Source: Anaerolineae bacterium (lineage in GTDB: Bacteria > Chloroflexota > Anaerolineae > Promineifilales > Promineifilaceae). Taken from it: 64,000 nt of DNA. Below the pieces are notes generated by a model, which did not search any database, had not been told where the DNA came from, and saw only the letters and a list, made by a program, of their open reading frames with translations. The stretch spans positions 1-64,000 of the forward strand of contig JADLAX010000058.1 of assembly GCA_020848035.1 (NCBI GenBank), given 5' to 3'. The position numbers were made by a program, and so were the translations under genes. Shown one piece after another: positions 57,229-63,393 of this stretch (positions are counted from its first letter, which is position 1; each line of letters opens with the position of its first letter).

Positions 57229-58194
57229 ATGCCCAAAATCTCCATCATCATCCCCCACCTCAACAAAAAAGAGCTGCTCGACGACTGCCTGGGCGCGCTG
57301 CGCCGCCAGACCTTTACCGACTTCGAGGTGCTGTTGGTAGACAACGGTTCCAGCGACGGCACCCAGGCATACCTGCGCGACCACTTCCCCGACGTGCGCC
57401 TCATCGAGCTGGGGCGGAATTTTGGCTTTACCGGCGCGTGCAACGCCGGTTGGCAGGCGTCCCACGGCGAGATCATCATCCTGCTCAACAACGACACCGA
57501 AGTTGATCCTGACTGGTTACACGAAATCTGGCACACGTTTGCGCAAAATCCGCAGGTGGGCAGCGTCGCCAGCAAAATGCTGCTGTTTGACCAGCGGGAC
57601 ACCTTCCACACCGCCGGGGATTTCTACCGCGTGGACGGCATTCCCGGCAATCGCGGCGTCTGGCAAAAGGATGTGGGGCAGTTCGACCAAATCGAGCCGA
57701 TATTCAGCGCCTGCGGCGGCTCGTCCGCCTATCGGCGCACCATGTTGGACCAAATCGGCTTCCTCGACGACGATTTTTTCTTCAGCTGCGAAGATGTAGA
57801 CATCGGTTGGCGGGCGCAGCTGGCGGGCTGGCAGGTGCTGTACGTGCCCACGGCCGTTGTCTACCACAAGCTCAAAGCCACCGGCGGCTCGGTCGTGGGC
57901 AGTTATTATGACGGCCGTAATTTCCTCTACCTCATCTGGAAAAATTACCCAACACCCTTATTACGCAATTACTGGAAAGATATCCTCAAAGCCCAACTCA
58001 AGATCACCCGTGACGCATTACGCGCCTGGCGCGGTGAAGCCGCCCGCGCTCGCCTGCGCGGCCAGCTCGCCGGACTATGGGGCATCTTTAAAATGTGGCC
58101 CAAGCGCCGCCAGGTCCAGGCTCTCCGACGGGTAGACGACGATTCCCTGACGGCCGTTCTCACCCCGGTTGACGATCCCCCTGCTGGCGGGTAA
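57229..58194 (+). CDS. Family 2 glycosyltransferase (rhamnosyltransferase-like)
   Basis: A 321-residue GT-A enzyme. The N-terminal domain has SIIIPHLNKKELLDDCLGAL, LLVDNGSSDGTQAYL and the metal-binding region ILLNNDTEVDPDWL, then the acceptor-site ED motif in DDFFFSCEDVDIGWRAQLAG. The layout matches the rhamnosyltransferase/WcaA group acting on cell-surface glycans. The C-terminal 90 residues are basic and helical and probably peripheral to the membrane. The second glycosyltransferase gene starts 41 bases after its stop, so the two may form an operon. No SD sequence; a leaderless promoter is upstream. Confidence 0.92.
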   Translation: MPKISIIIPHLNKKELLDDCLGALRRQTFTDFEVLLVDNGSSDGTQAYLRDHFPDVRLIELGRNFGFTGACNAGWQASHGEIIILLNNDTEVDPDWLHEIWHTFAQNPQVGSVASKMLLFDQRDTFHTAGDFYRVDGIPGNRGVWQKDVGQFDQIEPIFSACGGSSAYRRTMLDQIGFLDDDFFFSCEDVDIGWRAQLAGWQVLYVPTAVVYHKLKATGGSVVGSYYDGRNFLYLIWKNYPTPLLRNYWKDILKAQLKITRDALRAWRGEAARARLRGQLAGLWGIFKMWPKRRQVQALRRVDDDSLTAVLTPVDDPPAGG

Positions 58195-58234
58195 CATTGC
58201 CCTCCTGACTATGAAGATGCAACAGGAAGAGCCA

Positions 58235-59014
58235 ATGAAACCGTATTTATCCGTGATCATCCCCGCCTACAACGAGGAAAAGCGCATCGGCCAGACGCTA
58301 ACGGCCGTTTACACCTACCTCACGGCCCAGCCCTTCAGTTGGGAACTGCTCATCGTGCTCGACGGATCCAGGGACAACACGGCTGGCGTCATTGAACAGT
58401 TTGCCCAGGGCAGAGAAAACATCCGCTGGATCGACCGCAAGGAAAATATGGGCAAAGGGTTCACCGTGCGCCAGGGCATGCTGGCCGCCCGCGGCGACAT
58501 TCGCCTCTTCACCGACGCCGACAACTCCACCGACATGAGCCATTTTGACCGGATGAAACCGCTGTTCGACGAGGGTGCCAGCGTCGTCATTTGCTCGCGG
58601 GATGGCAAGGACGCCCAGGGGGCGGTGCAGGCCCGGCCGCAGCCGTTCCTCAAGCGGGTGTTGGGCAACTCGGGCAACCTGTTTGTGCAGCTTATGGCTG
58701 TGCCCGGCATTTGGGACACCCAATGCGGCTTCAAGGCATTCCGCGCCGCCGCCGCCGAGCAAATTTTCGCCATTTCGCAAATCAACCGCTGGGGCTTCGA
58801 CATGGAAGCGCTGGCTCTGGCCCGTCGCTTTGGCCACAAAATCCACGTCATCGCCGCCAACTGGCACGATGCCGAAGGCACGCACGTGACGCTGGGCGGC
58901 TACCTGGGCACCTTCTGGGAAGCGGTCAAAATCCGCTGGAATCTGCTCAGCGGCGTCTACACCCGGCAAGAAAAACGCCAGGCCACTGCCAAACCCCACC
59001 CCACCCCAAAATAA
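58235..59014 (+). CDS. Family 2 glycosyltransferase, polyprenyl-phosphate sugar synthase type
   Basis: A 259-residue GT-A enzyme resembling dolichyl-phosphate glucose or mannose synthases. Motifs are SVIIPAYNEEKRIGQTLTAV, IVLDGSRDNTAGVIE and the metal site IRLFTDADNSTDMSHF (DxD). VICSRDGK and WDTQCGFKAFRAAAAEQIF are also typical of the DPM1/ALG5 group. It has no C-terminal membrane spans. Start ATG 58235 has GGAAGA upstream. It follows a rhamnosyltransferase-like gene, and a dolichol/phytol-kinase-like gene lies 4 kb away, so lipid-linked sugars may be made here, which is inference. Confidence 0.92.
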   Translation: MKPYLSVIIPAYNEEKRIGQTLTAVYTYLTAQPFSWELLIVLDGSRDNTAGVIEQFAQGRENIRWIDRKENMGKGFTVRQGMLAARGDIRLFTDADNSTDMSHFDRMKPLFDEGASVVICSRDGKDAQGAVQARPQPFLKRVLGNSGNLFVQLMAVPGIWDTQCGFKAFRAAAAEQIFAISQINRWGFDMEALALARRFGHKIHVIAANWHDAEGTHVTLGGYLGTFWEAVKIRWNLLSGVYTRQEKRQATAKPHPTPK

Positions 59015-59053
59015 CCTTTTAAGACCATCCGGCCGATGCAAAAAGCATTCTAT

Positions 59054-59110
59054 CAACAGATTTCGCAGATTTCGCAGATGAAAGATTCGTTCAATCTGCG
59101 TAATCTTTGA
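59054..59110. repeat. GATTTCGCAGATT-word palindromic repeat, copy 2
   Basis: CAGATTTCGCAGATTTCGCA and TCAATCTGCGTAATCTTTGA pair around GATGAAAGAT. The words match those at 32680-32738. Confidence 0.82.
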
Positions 59111-59119
59111 TTGGTTCTT

Positions 59120-59743
59120 ATGGCAGATTTGGCGCTGGAAACGGCCGTTTCCCAACAACACCACTTCACCCACATCGCCGGTATCGACGAGGCCGGGCGC
59201 GGCGCGCTGGCTGGCCCGGTGGTGGCCGCCGCCGTCATCCTGCCGCTCAACGACAGCATCGAAACGCAGCTCCTCGGCGTGAACGATTCCAAGCAGCTCA
59301 CCGCCGCCCAGCGCGAAACCTTGTTTGACCTCATCTGCCAGCACGCCCTGGCCTACAGCATTGGTCTGGAACCGGCGGCGGTAATCGACCAGATTGGCAT
59401 CCTGCCCGCCAACAAGCTGGCGATGGTGACGGCCGTATCCCACCTCACCCCCCCACCGGAATTTTTGCTGATAGACGGCCGTATCCGCCTACCCCAGCTC
59501 AACATTCCGCAAAAAGCCATCGTGCGCGGTGACAGCCAGAGCCTGAGCATTGCCGCTGCCTCCATCCTGGCCAAGGTCACCCGCGACCGGCTGATGGTGG
59601 AGTTGGATCGACACTATCCCGCCTATGGCTTTGCCCAACACAAAGGGTACGGCACCGAGTTCCACCGCGCCGCCATTGCCCAATTTGGCCCCTGCCCGGA
59701 ACACCGCCACTCCTTCGCCCCCATTCGCCCGCCGCTGCTGTAG
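59120..59743 (+). CDS. rnhB: Ribonuclease HII
   Basis: Removes RNA from RNA-DNA hybrids and misincorporated ribonucleotides. The 207-residue protein has the catalytic IAGIDEAGRGALAGPVVAAA with the D-E pair, VNDSKQLTAAQRE, FLLIDGRIRLPQL with the third Asp, and ASILAKVTRDRLMVELDRH. The end CPEHRHSF is typical. ATG 59120 is chosen. The stop codon TAG is at 59741-59743, inside a perfect 28-base palindrome that begins one base earlier. It follows a repeat that reaches close to the start. Confidence 0.95.
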   Translation: MADLALETAVSQQHHFTHIAGIDEAGRGALAGPVVAAAVILPLNDSIETQLLGVNDSKQLTAAQRETLFDLICQHALAYSIGLEPAAVIDQIGILPANKLAMVTAVSHLTPPPEFLLIDGRIRLPQLNIPQKAIVRGDSQSLSIAAASILAKVTRDRLMVELDRHYPAYGFAQHKGYGTEFHRAAIAQFGPCPEHRHSFAPIRPPLL

Positions 59744-59767
59744 GGCAATAGCGCGCTATTGCCCTAC
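59740..59767. repeat. Perfect 28-base palindrome overlapping the rnhB stop codon
   Basis: Half-site GTAGGGCAATAGCG followed directly by its exact complement. Compared with the copy after paaD, the seventh base is C instead of A, and the facing base in the other arm is changed to match. Confidence 0.92.
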
Positions 59768-59780
59768 TGAGCTCGTTCTA

Positions 59781-59876
59781 CGCTCCGCGTGGGATGAAGA
59801 TCGGGACGCTCCAGCGTCCCCTTCGCGGCGCAGAGCGCCGACCCCAGCATTCCCACGCCGAGCGTGGGAACGAGAA
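59781..59876. repeat. Compound GGACGCTCCAGCGTCC / CATTCCCACG repeat
   Basis: CTCCGCGTGGGATG, GGACGCTCCAGCGTCC, GGCGCAGAGCGCC and ATTCCCACGCCGAGCGTGGG form several nested stems, as at 10757-10818. Confidence 0.78.
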
Positions 59877-59915
59877 AATACATCCATTGCTTCATTTGGT
59901 CTCTCCTTACGACAA

Positions 59916-59945
59916 TTGCACTTTTCCTTTAGCAACGATTATAAT
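59916..59945 (+). promoter_or_regulatory. Promoter of the truncated RelE-type pair
   Basis: TTGCAC (59916-59921), 18-base spacer, TATAAT (59940-59945), 28 bases before the ATG; ribosome site GAAGGAC follows. Confidence 0.7.
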
Positions 59946-59973
59946 GGACGCACAGTGCAAGAAGGACAAAACC

Positions 59974-60216
59974 ATGCAACGATTTAACGAAGAAGAAATT
60001 TTACGGAATGATGCCAAAGAGCGCCTACAGCGTCTTTCGGTGGATCGCCTGCGCGTGGCCAATGATTTTTTGGCTTACCTGGAAGAGCGCGAAGAAAACG
60101 AAGCCACCGAAGAACTGCTAAACATCGAAGGCTTCCGCGAAGCGTTTGCCGAAGCGGTTGAAGAGGTCGAATTGGAAAAAACCGTTCTGTTAACTTCCAT
60201 TCGTCGAAATGTATGA
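59974..60216 (+). CDS. Putative antitoxin of a RelE-type pair
   Basis: An 80-residue, strongly acidic helical protein (RLQRLSVDRLRVANDFLAYL, then a stretch of Glu) with its own promoter and ribosome site. It overlaps by 8 bases a short frame that reads like the start of a RelE/ParE toxin, the normal antitoxin-toxin order. The toxin is cut to 38 codons, so this antitoxin may be an orphan. The N-terminal 20 residues are not clearly a known DNA-binding fold. Confidence 0.72.
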   Translation: MQRFNEEEILRNDAKERLQRLSVDRLRVANDFLAYLEEREENEATEELLNIEGFREAFAEAVEEVELEKTVLLTSIRRNV

Positions 60217-60325
60217 AATCCGCTTAAGCAAAAAAGCTCAGCAGGTTTATGAGAAGGCAGATAAACCGGTGGTGCAAAAGCTAAACCGCTGCTTCGATCA
60301 TTTAGCCCAAAATCCCCACACATGA
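60209..60325 (+). pseudogene. Truncated RelE/ParE-type toxin
   Basis: 38 codons starting MYEIRLSKKAQQVYEKADKP and ending HLAQNPHT, matching the first strand and helices of RelE-family toxins, which are normally 85-100 residues. The stop codon overlaps the ATG of the next gene. The catalytic C-terminal half is missing, so it cannot be active as such. An alternative is that the fragment now serves only to couple translation to the methyltransferase. Confidence 0.75.
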
Positions 60326-60855
60326 AACCACTCATCGGCACAGATTTGAAGCGCTTTTTGCGCGACTACCGGCGGCAGCACCAGCCCGATTTTGACATCG
60401 TGGGCTTGCTGCAAAGCGTGGAATACCCGGCCAACGTCGGCTCCATCTTCCGCGTGGCCGACGGCGCCAACCTGACGGAGCTGGTGCTGACCGGCGTCAC
60501 CCCCACGCCGCCCAACCCTACGATTGACAAGGTCGGCCGTTTTAAGAGCCTGCGCATCCCCTGGCGCTACGAGAAGGACCCGGTAACGGCCGTTTCCCAG
60601 CTCAAACAAGCAGGCTACACCCTCGTGGCGGTGGAATTAACGGATACGGCCGTTCCCTACCACACCTTCACTTACCCGCAAAAAACCTGCCTGGTGGTGG
60701 GCCACGAAGACCACGGCGTCACCAAAGCAACGTTGGCCGGGTGTGATGCGGCCGTTTTCCTGCCCATGTACGGCAAAGGCCAATCCCTCAACGTGCACGT
60801 CGCTTTCAGCATCGTGCTCTACCACATCCTGCACCAGACCGACCGTGAAGCGTAA
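60322..60855 (+). CDS. SPOUT (TrmH-family) RNA methyltransferase
   Basis: A 177-residue methyltransferase with the three SPOUT motifs: VEYPANVGSIFRVADGAN (motif 1), CLVVGHEDHGVTKATLAGCD (motif 2) and VFLPMYGKGQSLNVHVAFSI (motif 3). It is short, without an extra RNA-binding domain, like YibK/TrmL or TrmH minimal forms. The first 20 residues follow the truncated toxin with an ATGA overlap. Target RNA unknown; 2'-O-ribose methylation is the usual activity. Confidence 0.9.
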   Translation: MKPLIGTDLKRFLRDYRRQHQPDFDIVGLLQSVEYPANVGSIFRVADGANLTELVLTGVTPTPPNPTIDKVGRFKSLRIPWRYEKDPVTAVSQLKQAGYTLVAVELTDTAVPYHTFTYPQKTCLVVGHEDHGVTKATLAGCDAAVFLPMYGKGQSLNVHVAFSIVLYHILHQTDREA

Positions 60856-60858
60856 AAC

Positions 60859-60893
60859 GCGAAACGTGATTTGCTGCCGATCACGTTTCACGC
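60859..60893. repeat. GTGAAACGTGA-type inverted repeat, copy 1
   Basis: GCGAAACGTGAT and ATCACGTTTCACGC face each other between the two methyltransferase genes. The same words, in perfect form, are at 61805-61848. Confidence 0.75.
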
Positions 60894-60933
60894 AAACTTC
60901 GCGTAAATTCGCGTAATTCGCGGCAAAATAACT

Positions 60934-61617
60934 ATGACCAAACGCAAGCACAAGCGCGAAAAAGCCCAGCTTTTCCAGGCGCTTACCGAACAAACCCAGG
61001 GCAGCACCGACCATGATGCGCCCATTCCCGAGCAAGCCTTGGCCAACCTGCCCGGCCTGACGGCGCTCACCCCGTCGGGCAGCCTGCCCAAGATGAAGAA
61101 GTTTCGCTTTCAGCTGATGCACGAGTGGATTTTGCACCGCCTGCCGCCGGGCCGCGTGGCCGATGTGGGCGGCGGCAAGGGGCTGCTGGCCTATCTGCTC
61201 CAGCAAAGCGGCTGGGACGCCACCGTCATCGATCCGGTGGCGCAGGCGCTGCCCGACAAGTACAAAGACCTCACTCTCAACCGCCGCGTCAAAATTGGCG
61301 CGGCCGAGACGGTGCCCCACCTCAGCCAACCCTTCGCCCCGGCGATGGCGGAGCAGTTCGACCTGCTGGTGTCGATGCACGCCCACGGCTGCAACGTGCA
61401 GCTCATCGACGTGGCCGCAGCCGGTGCGGTGGCTGGCACCGGGCAAAAAGTGATTTTGCTGCCCTGCTGCATCATCCAGGAACCGCTGCTGCCCGCACCG
61501 GGCCAGCATTGGATTGCCTGCCTGGTGGATTACGCTCTGGCCAAAAACCTCACCGTCGAGCCGTTTCGCCTCAACTTTCGCGGGCAAAACATTGGCCTCT
61601 ACATTCACGCCGCTTAG
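60934..61617 (+). CDS. SAM-dependent methyltransferase-like protein
   Basis: A 227-residue protein with a basic N-terminus (MTKRKHKREKAQLFQAL) and a Rossmann-type methyltransferase core: the SAM motif RVADVGGGKGLLAYLLQ (near residue 75), the acidic loop VIDPVAQALPD and FDLLVSMHAHGCNV where post-motifs usually lie. Cys pairs appear in LLPCCIIQ. I cannot assign the substrate. It follows the SPOUT gene after a short repeat. A role in RNA modification is possible from its neighbours and basic tail, but is not shown. Confidence 0.8.
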   Translation: MTKRKHKREKAQLFQALTEQTQGSTDHDAPIPEQALANLPGLTALTPSGSLPKMKKFRFQLMHEWILHRLPPGRVADVGGGKGLLAYLLQQSGWDATVIDPVAQALPDKYKDLTLNRRVKIGAAETVPHLSQPFAPAMAEQFDLLVSMHAHGCNVQLIDVAAAGAVAGTGQKVILLPCCIIQEPLLPAPGQHWIACLVDYALAKNLTVEPFRLNFRGQNIGLYIHAA

Positions 61618-61804
61618 TGTCCCGCACGAGGGCGCTTCGCGCCTGGCGCTGCTCTTGCTCCATGTAAAGTTGCTCGAAGTTATTGTGCGGTTTACTGAAT
61701 AGCACTTTACCAGTTGTGGTTACTGGCTGGATGTGCGGTAAGTCAAGTTGGGGGTAACGCTAGAGGTCATGGTTGGGGCTGTGGAATGCGGGGGAGGATA
61801 TGAT
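61618..61804. other. Intergenic region, no gene seen
   Basis: Starts with GTCCCGCACGAGGGCGCTTC, wording shared with the stretch at 19034-19062 (TCCCGCACGAGGGCGCTGGG). No open frame with a ribosome site was found. Confidence 0.5.
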
Positions 61805-61848
61805 GCGTGAAACGTGAAGCGTGAATAGACGGAGATCACGTTTCACGC
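61805..61848. repeat. GTGAAACGTGA-type inverted repeat, copy 2
   Basis: Perfect 13-base arms GCGTGAAACGTGA (61805-61817) and TCACGTTTCACGC (61836-61848). It lies between convergent genes and could terminate both transcripts. Confidence 0.88.
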
Positions 61849-61872
61849 CTTTCTCAACCTTGAAGACCAATT

Positions 61873-62553
61873 TTATTCCAACAGGGTGTTGAAATCGGCC
61901 GTACTGGGGAGGATGACGTGCGCCCCCGCCTGGCGCAGCTCGTGCTCGCGGCCAAAGCCACACAGCACCCCGACACGCCATGCCCCAGCCCGCTGCGCCG
62001 AGTGCATGTCCACCGAGGTGTCGCCCACCATCACGCAGGCGGTGACGGGCAGTTGGAGCCGCCGGGCCGCCTCCAGCACCGGCGATGGGTGCGGCTTGAG
62101 GCGGCGCGTATCTTGCGAGCCAATGGTTACTTCAAAGCGGGGGGCAATGTCGGGGAATTGGGCCAGAAAGCCCTCGATTTGGTGGCGGCTGCGCGTGGTG
62201 ACGATGCCCAGGCGGTAACGCGGCGGCAGCGCGTGCAGCATCGGCAGCACGCCGGGAATCACTTCAAAGTTGGTGATGAATGGATCCTTGCGCCGCGACA
62301 GCCGCCAGCGGGTGAGCCACTTGAGCGGCTCGTCCAGGTGCAATTTATCGGCGAGGGTAATGAGGCCGTTGGCGGGCGATTCGATCTGCATGAGCAGCCA
62401 GCGCACGGACTGGGCCGCCTGCTCGCCCAAAATCGGCTGGAGCAGGCGCGAAAATTTCAGGACGGCCTGGTCATCGGTGTCGATGAGCGTGCCGTCCATG
62501 TCAAACAAAATTGCCTGGATTTCCTCAAAAGGGATTGCGATTGGTTCTATCAT
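61873..62553 (-). CDS. HAD-superfamily hydrolase (phosphoglycolate-phosphatase-like)
   Basis: A 226-residue HAD phosphatase. Motif I is AILFDMDGTLIDTDD with the nucleophile Asp, motif II TTRSRHQ, motif III Lys near QDTRRLKPHPSP, and motif IV VMVGDTSVDMHSAQRAG. The alpha-helical cap lies between residues about 30 and 100. Relatives include Gph and PpaX. ATG 62553 was chosen over a GTG at 62571. The substrate is not evident from the sequence or context. Confidence 0.9.
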   Translation of the reverse strand: MIEPIAIPFEEIQAILFDMDGTLIDTDDQAVLKFSRLLQPILGEQAAQSVRWLLMQIESPANGLITLADKLHLDEPLKWLTRWRLSRRKDPFITNFEVIPGVLPMLHALPPRYRLGIVTTRSRHQIEGFLAQFPDIAPRFEVTIGSQDTRRLKPHPSPVLEAARRLQLPVTACVMVGDTSVDMHSAQRAGAWRVGVLCGFGREHELRQAGAHVILPSTADFNTLLE

Positions 62554-62567
62554 TGGTTGAGAAAGGG

Positions 62568-62640
62568 ACACAGATAAGCACAGATTTTCACAGATTTATC
62601 CTCCTCATCTGCGTTTATCTGTGAAAATCTGTGTCCTATT
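62568..62640. repeat. CACAGATTTTCACAGAT palindromic repeat
   Basis: GACACAGATAAGCACAGATT and TATCTGTGAAAATCTGTGTC pair around a short centre. It separates the HAD gene from the kinase-like membrane gene. Confidence 0.85.
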
Positions 62641-62642
62641 TT

Positions 62643-63308
62643 TTAGAACGGCCAGGATTGCAAAATCAGGATGGCAACGGCCGTAATCGTCAAATTATCC
62701 AGTCCCCAAATCGACACCGCTTCCACCAGCGTGGTGGTAATGGTAATGATCAGGGCGGGGATGAGCGCCGCGTTGGGCGAGATGTCTGGCGTACCACCCA
62801 CCGCCCACAGGGCCAGCCAGGTAAAAATGAGGCAGCCGGCAAAAAAGCCCATCGACCCTTCTACCGAACGGGTGCTGGTGTGGACCATGTAAAGGCGACG
62901 GCCGTATGCCTTGCCTACCACCGGAGCCATGCCATCACCCCAGGTGAGCGGCATCAGCGCCGCCACCATCAGCGGCGGCTGCTCCCAAAAGACCACGGCC
63001 ACGATGGCTGCCGCAAAAGGAAAGTACACCGTGCCCAGATTCGAGCGATCGCTGCTGGCCATCGCCGCAAAAAAGCCGTAGCGCCAGTCCAGCAGATTGA
63101 TCACCATAAAGGCCGCACAGGCCACCACAAAAAACCAGGGCGTGTCGAACAAATAATGCAGCGCCCAGCTCATCATGCCCACGCCAATGTGGATGACTTT
63201 GCGGGTGAAGCCGCTGGAGTAACCACGCCAGCGCCGCAGCGCCTCTGCGCCGCCAATAATGCCAAAAATGTACACAAAACAGATGATGAGACCGAGCCAG
63301 TTGTTCAT
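62643..63308 (-). CDS. Phytol/dolichol-kinase-like CTP transferase family membrane protein
   Basis: A 221-residue membrane protein of the SEC59/VTE5/CdsA-related group. Its features are RKVIHIGVGMMSWALHYLF near residue 37, ALMPLTWGDGMAPVVGKAYG near residue 117, and RSVEGSMGFFAGCLIFTWLA near 147. These three motifs are the CTP-binding signature of polyprenol kinases. About six spans are visible. It may phosphorylate a prenol such as phytol, farnesol or dolichol, which would fit the polyprenyl-phosphate glycosyltransferase at 58235. It ends close to a palindrome that separates it from the HAD gene. Confidence 0.88.
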   Translation of the reverse strand: MNNWLGLIICFVYIFGIIGGAEALRRWRGYSSGFTRKVIHIGVGMMSWALHYLFDTPWFFVVACAAFMVINLLDWRYGFFAAMASSDRSNLGTVYFPFAAAIVAVVFWEQPPLMVAALMPLTWGDGMAPVVGKAYGRRLYMVHTSTRSVEGSMGFFAGCLIFTWLALWAVGGTPDISPNAALIPALIITITTTLVEAVSIWGLDNLTITAVAILILQSWPF

Positions 63309-63322
63309 AGTTGTTAGATTGA

Positions 63323-63391
63323 GTGGTTGGTGGCTAGCGGTGGTTGCGGGTGGCTAGTTGGAAACAAACCAGCCACCCGCAACCAGCCGCT
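63323..63391. repeat. GTGGCTGG-word palindromic repeat, copy 3
   Basis: GTGGTTGGTGGCTAGCGGTG and CCAGCCACCCGCAACCAGCC pair around GGAAACAAA. Related to the copies at 30028 and 40672. Confidence 0.8.
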
Positions 63392-63393
63392 AT

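Noticed and set aside
60322..60381. Start of the SPOUT gene as a frameshifted remainder of the RelE toxin
   Set aside because: KPLIGTD resembles a RelE segment, but the residues fit a SPOUT N-terminus and no further toxin sequence follows.
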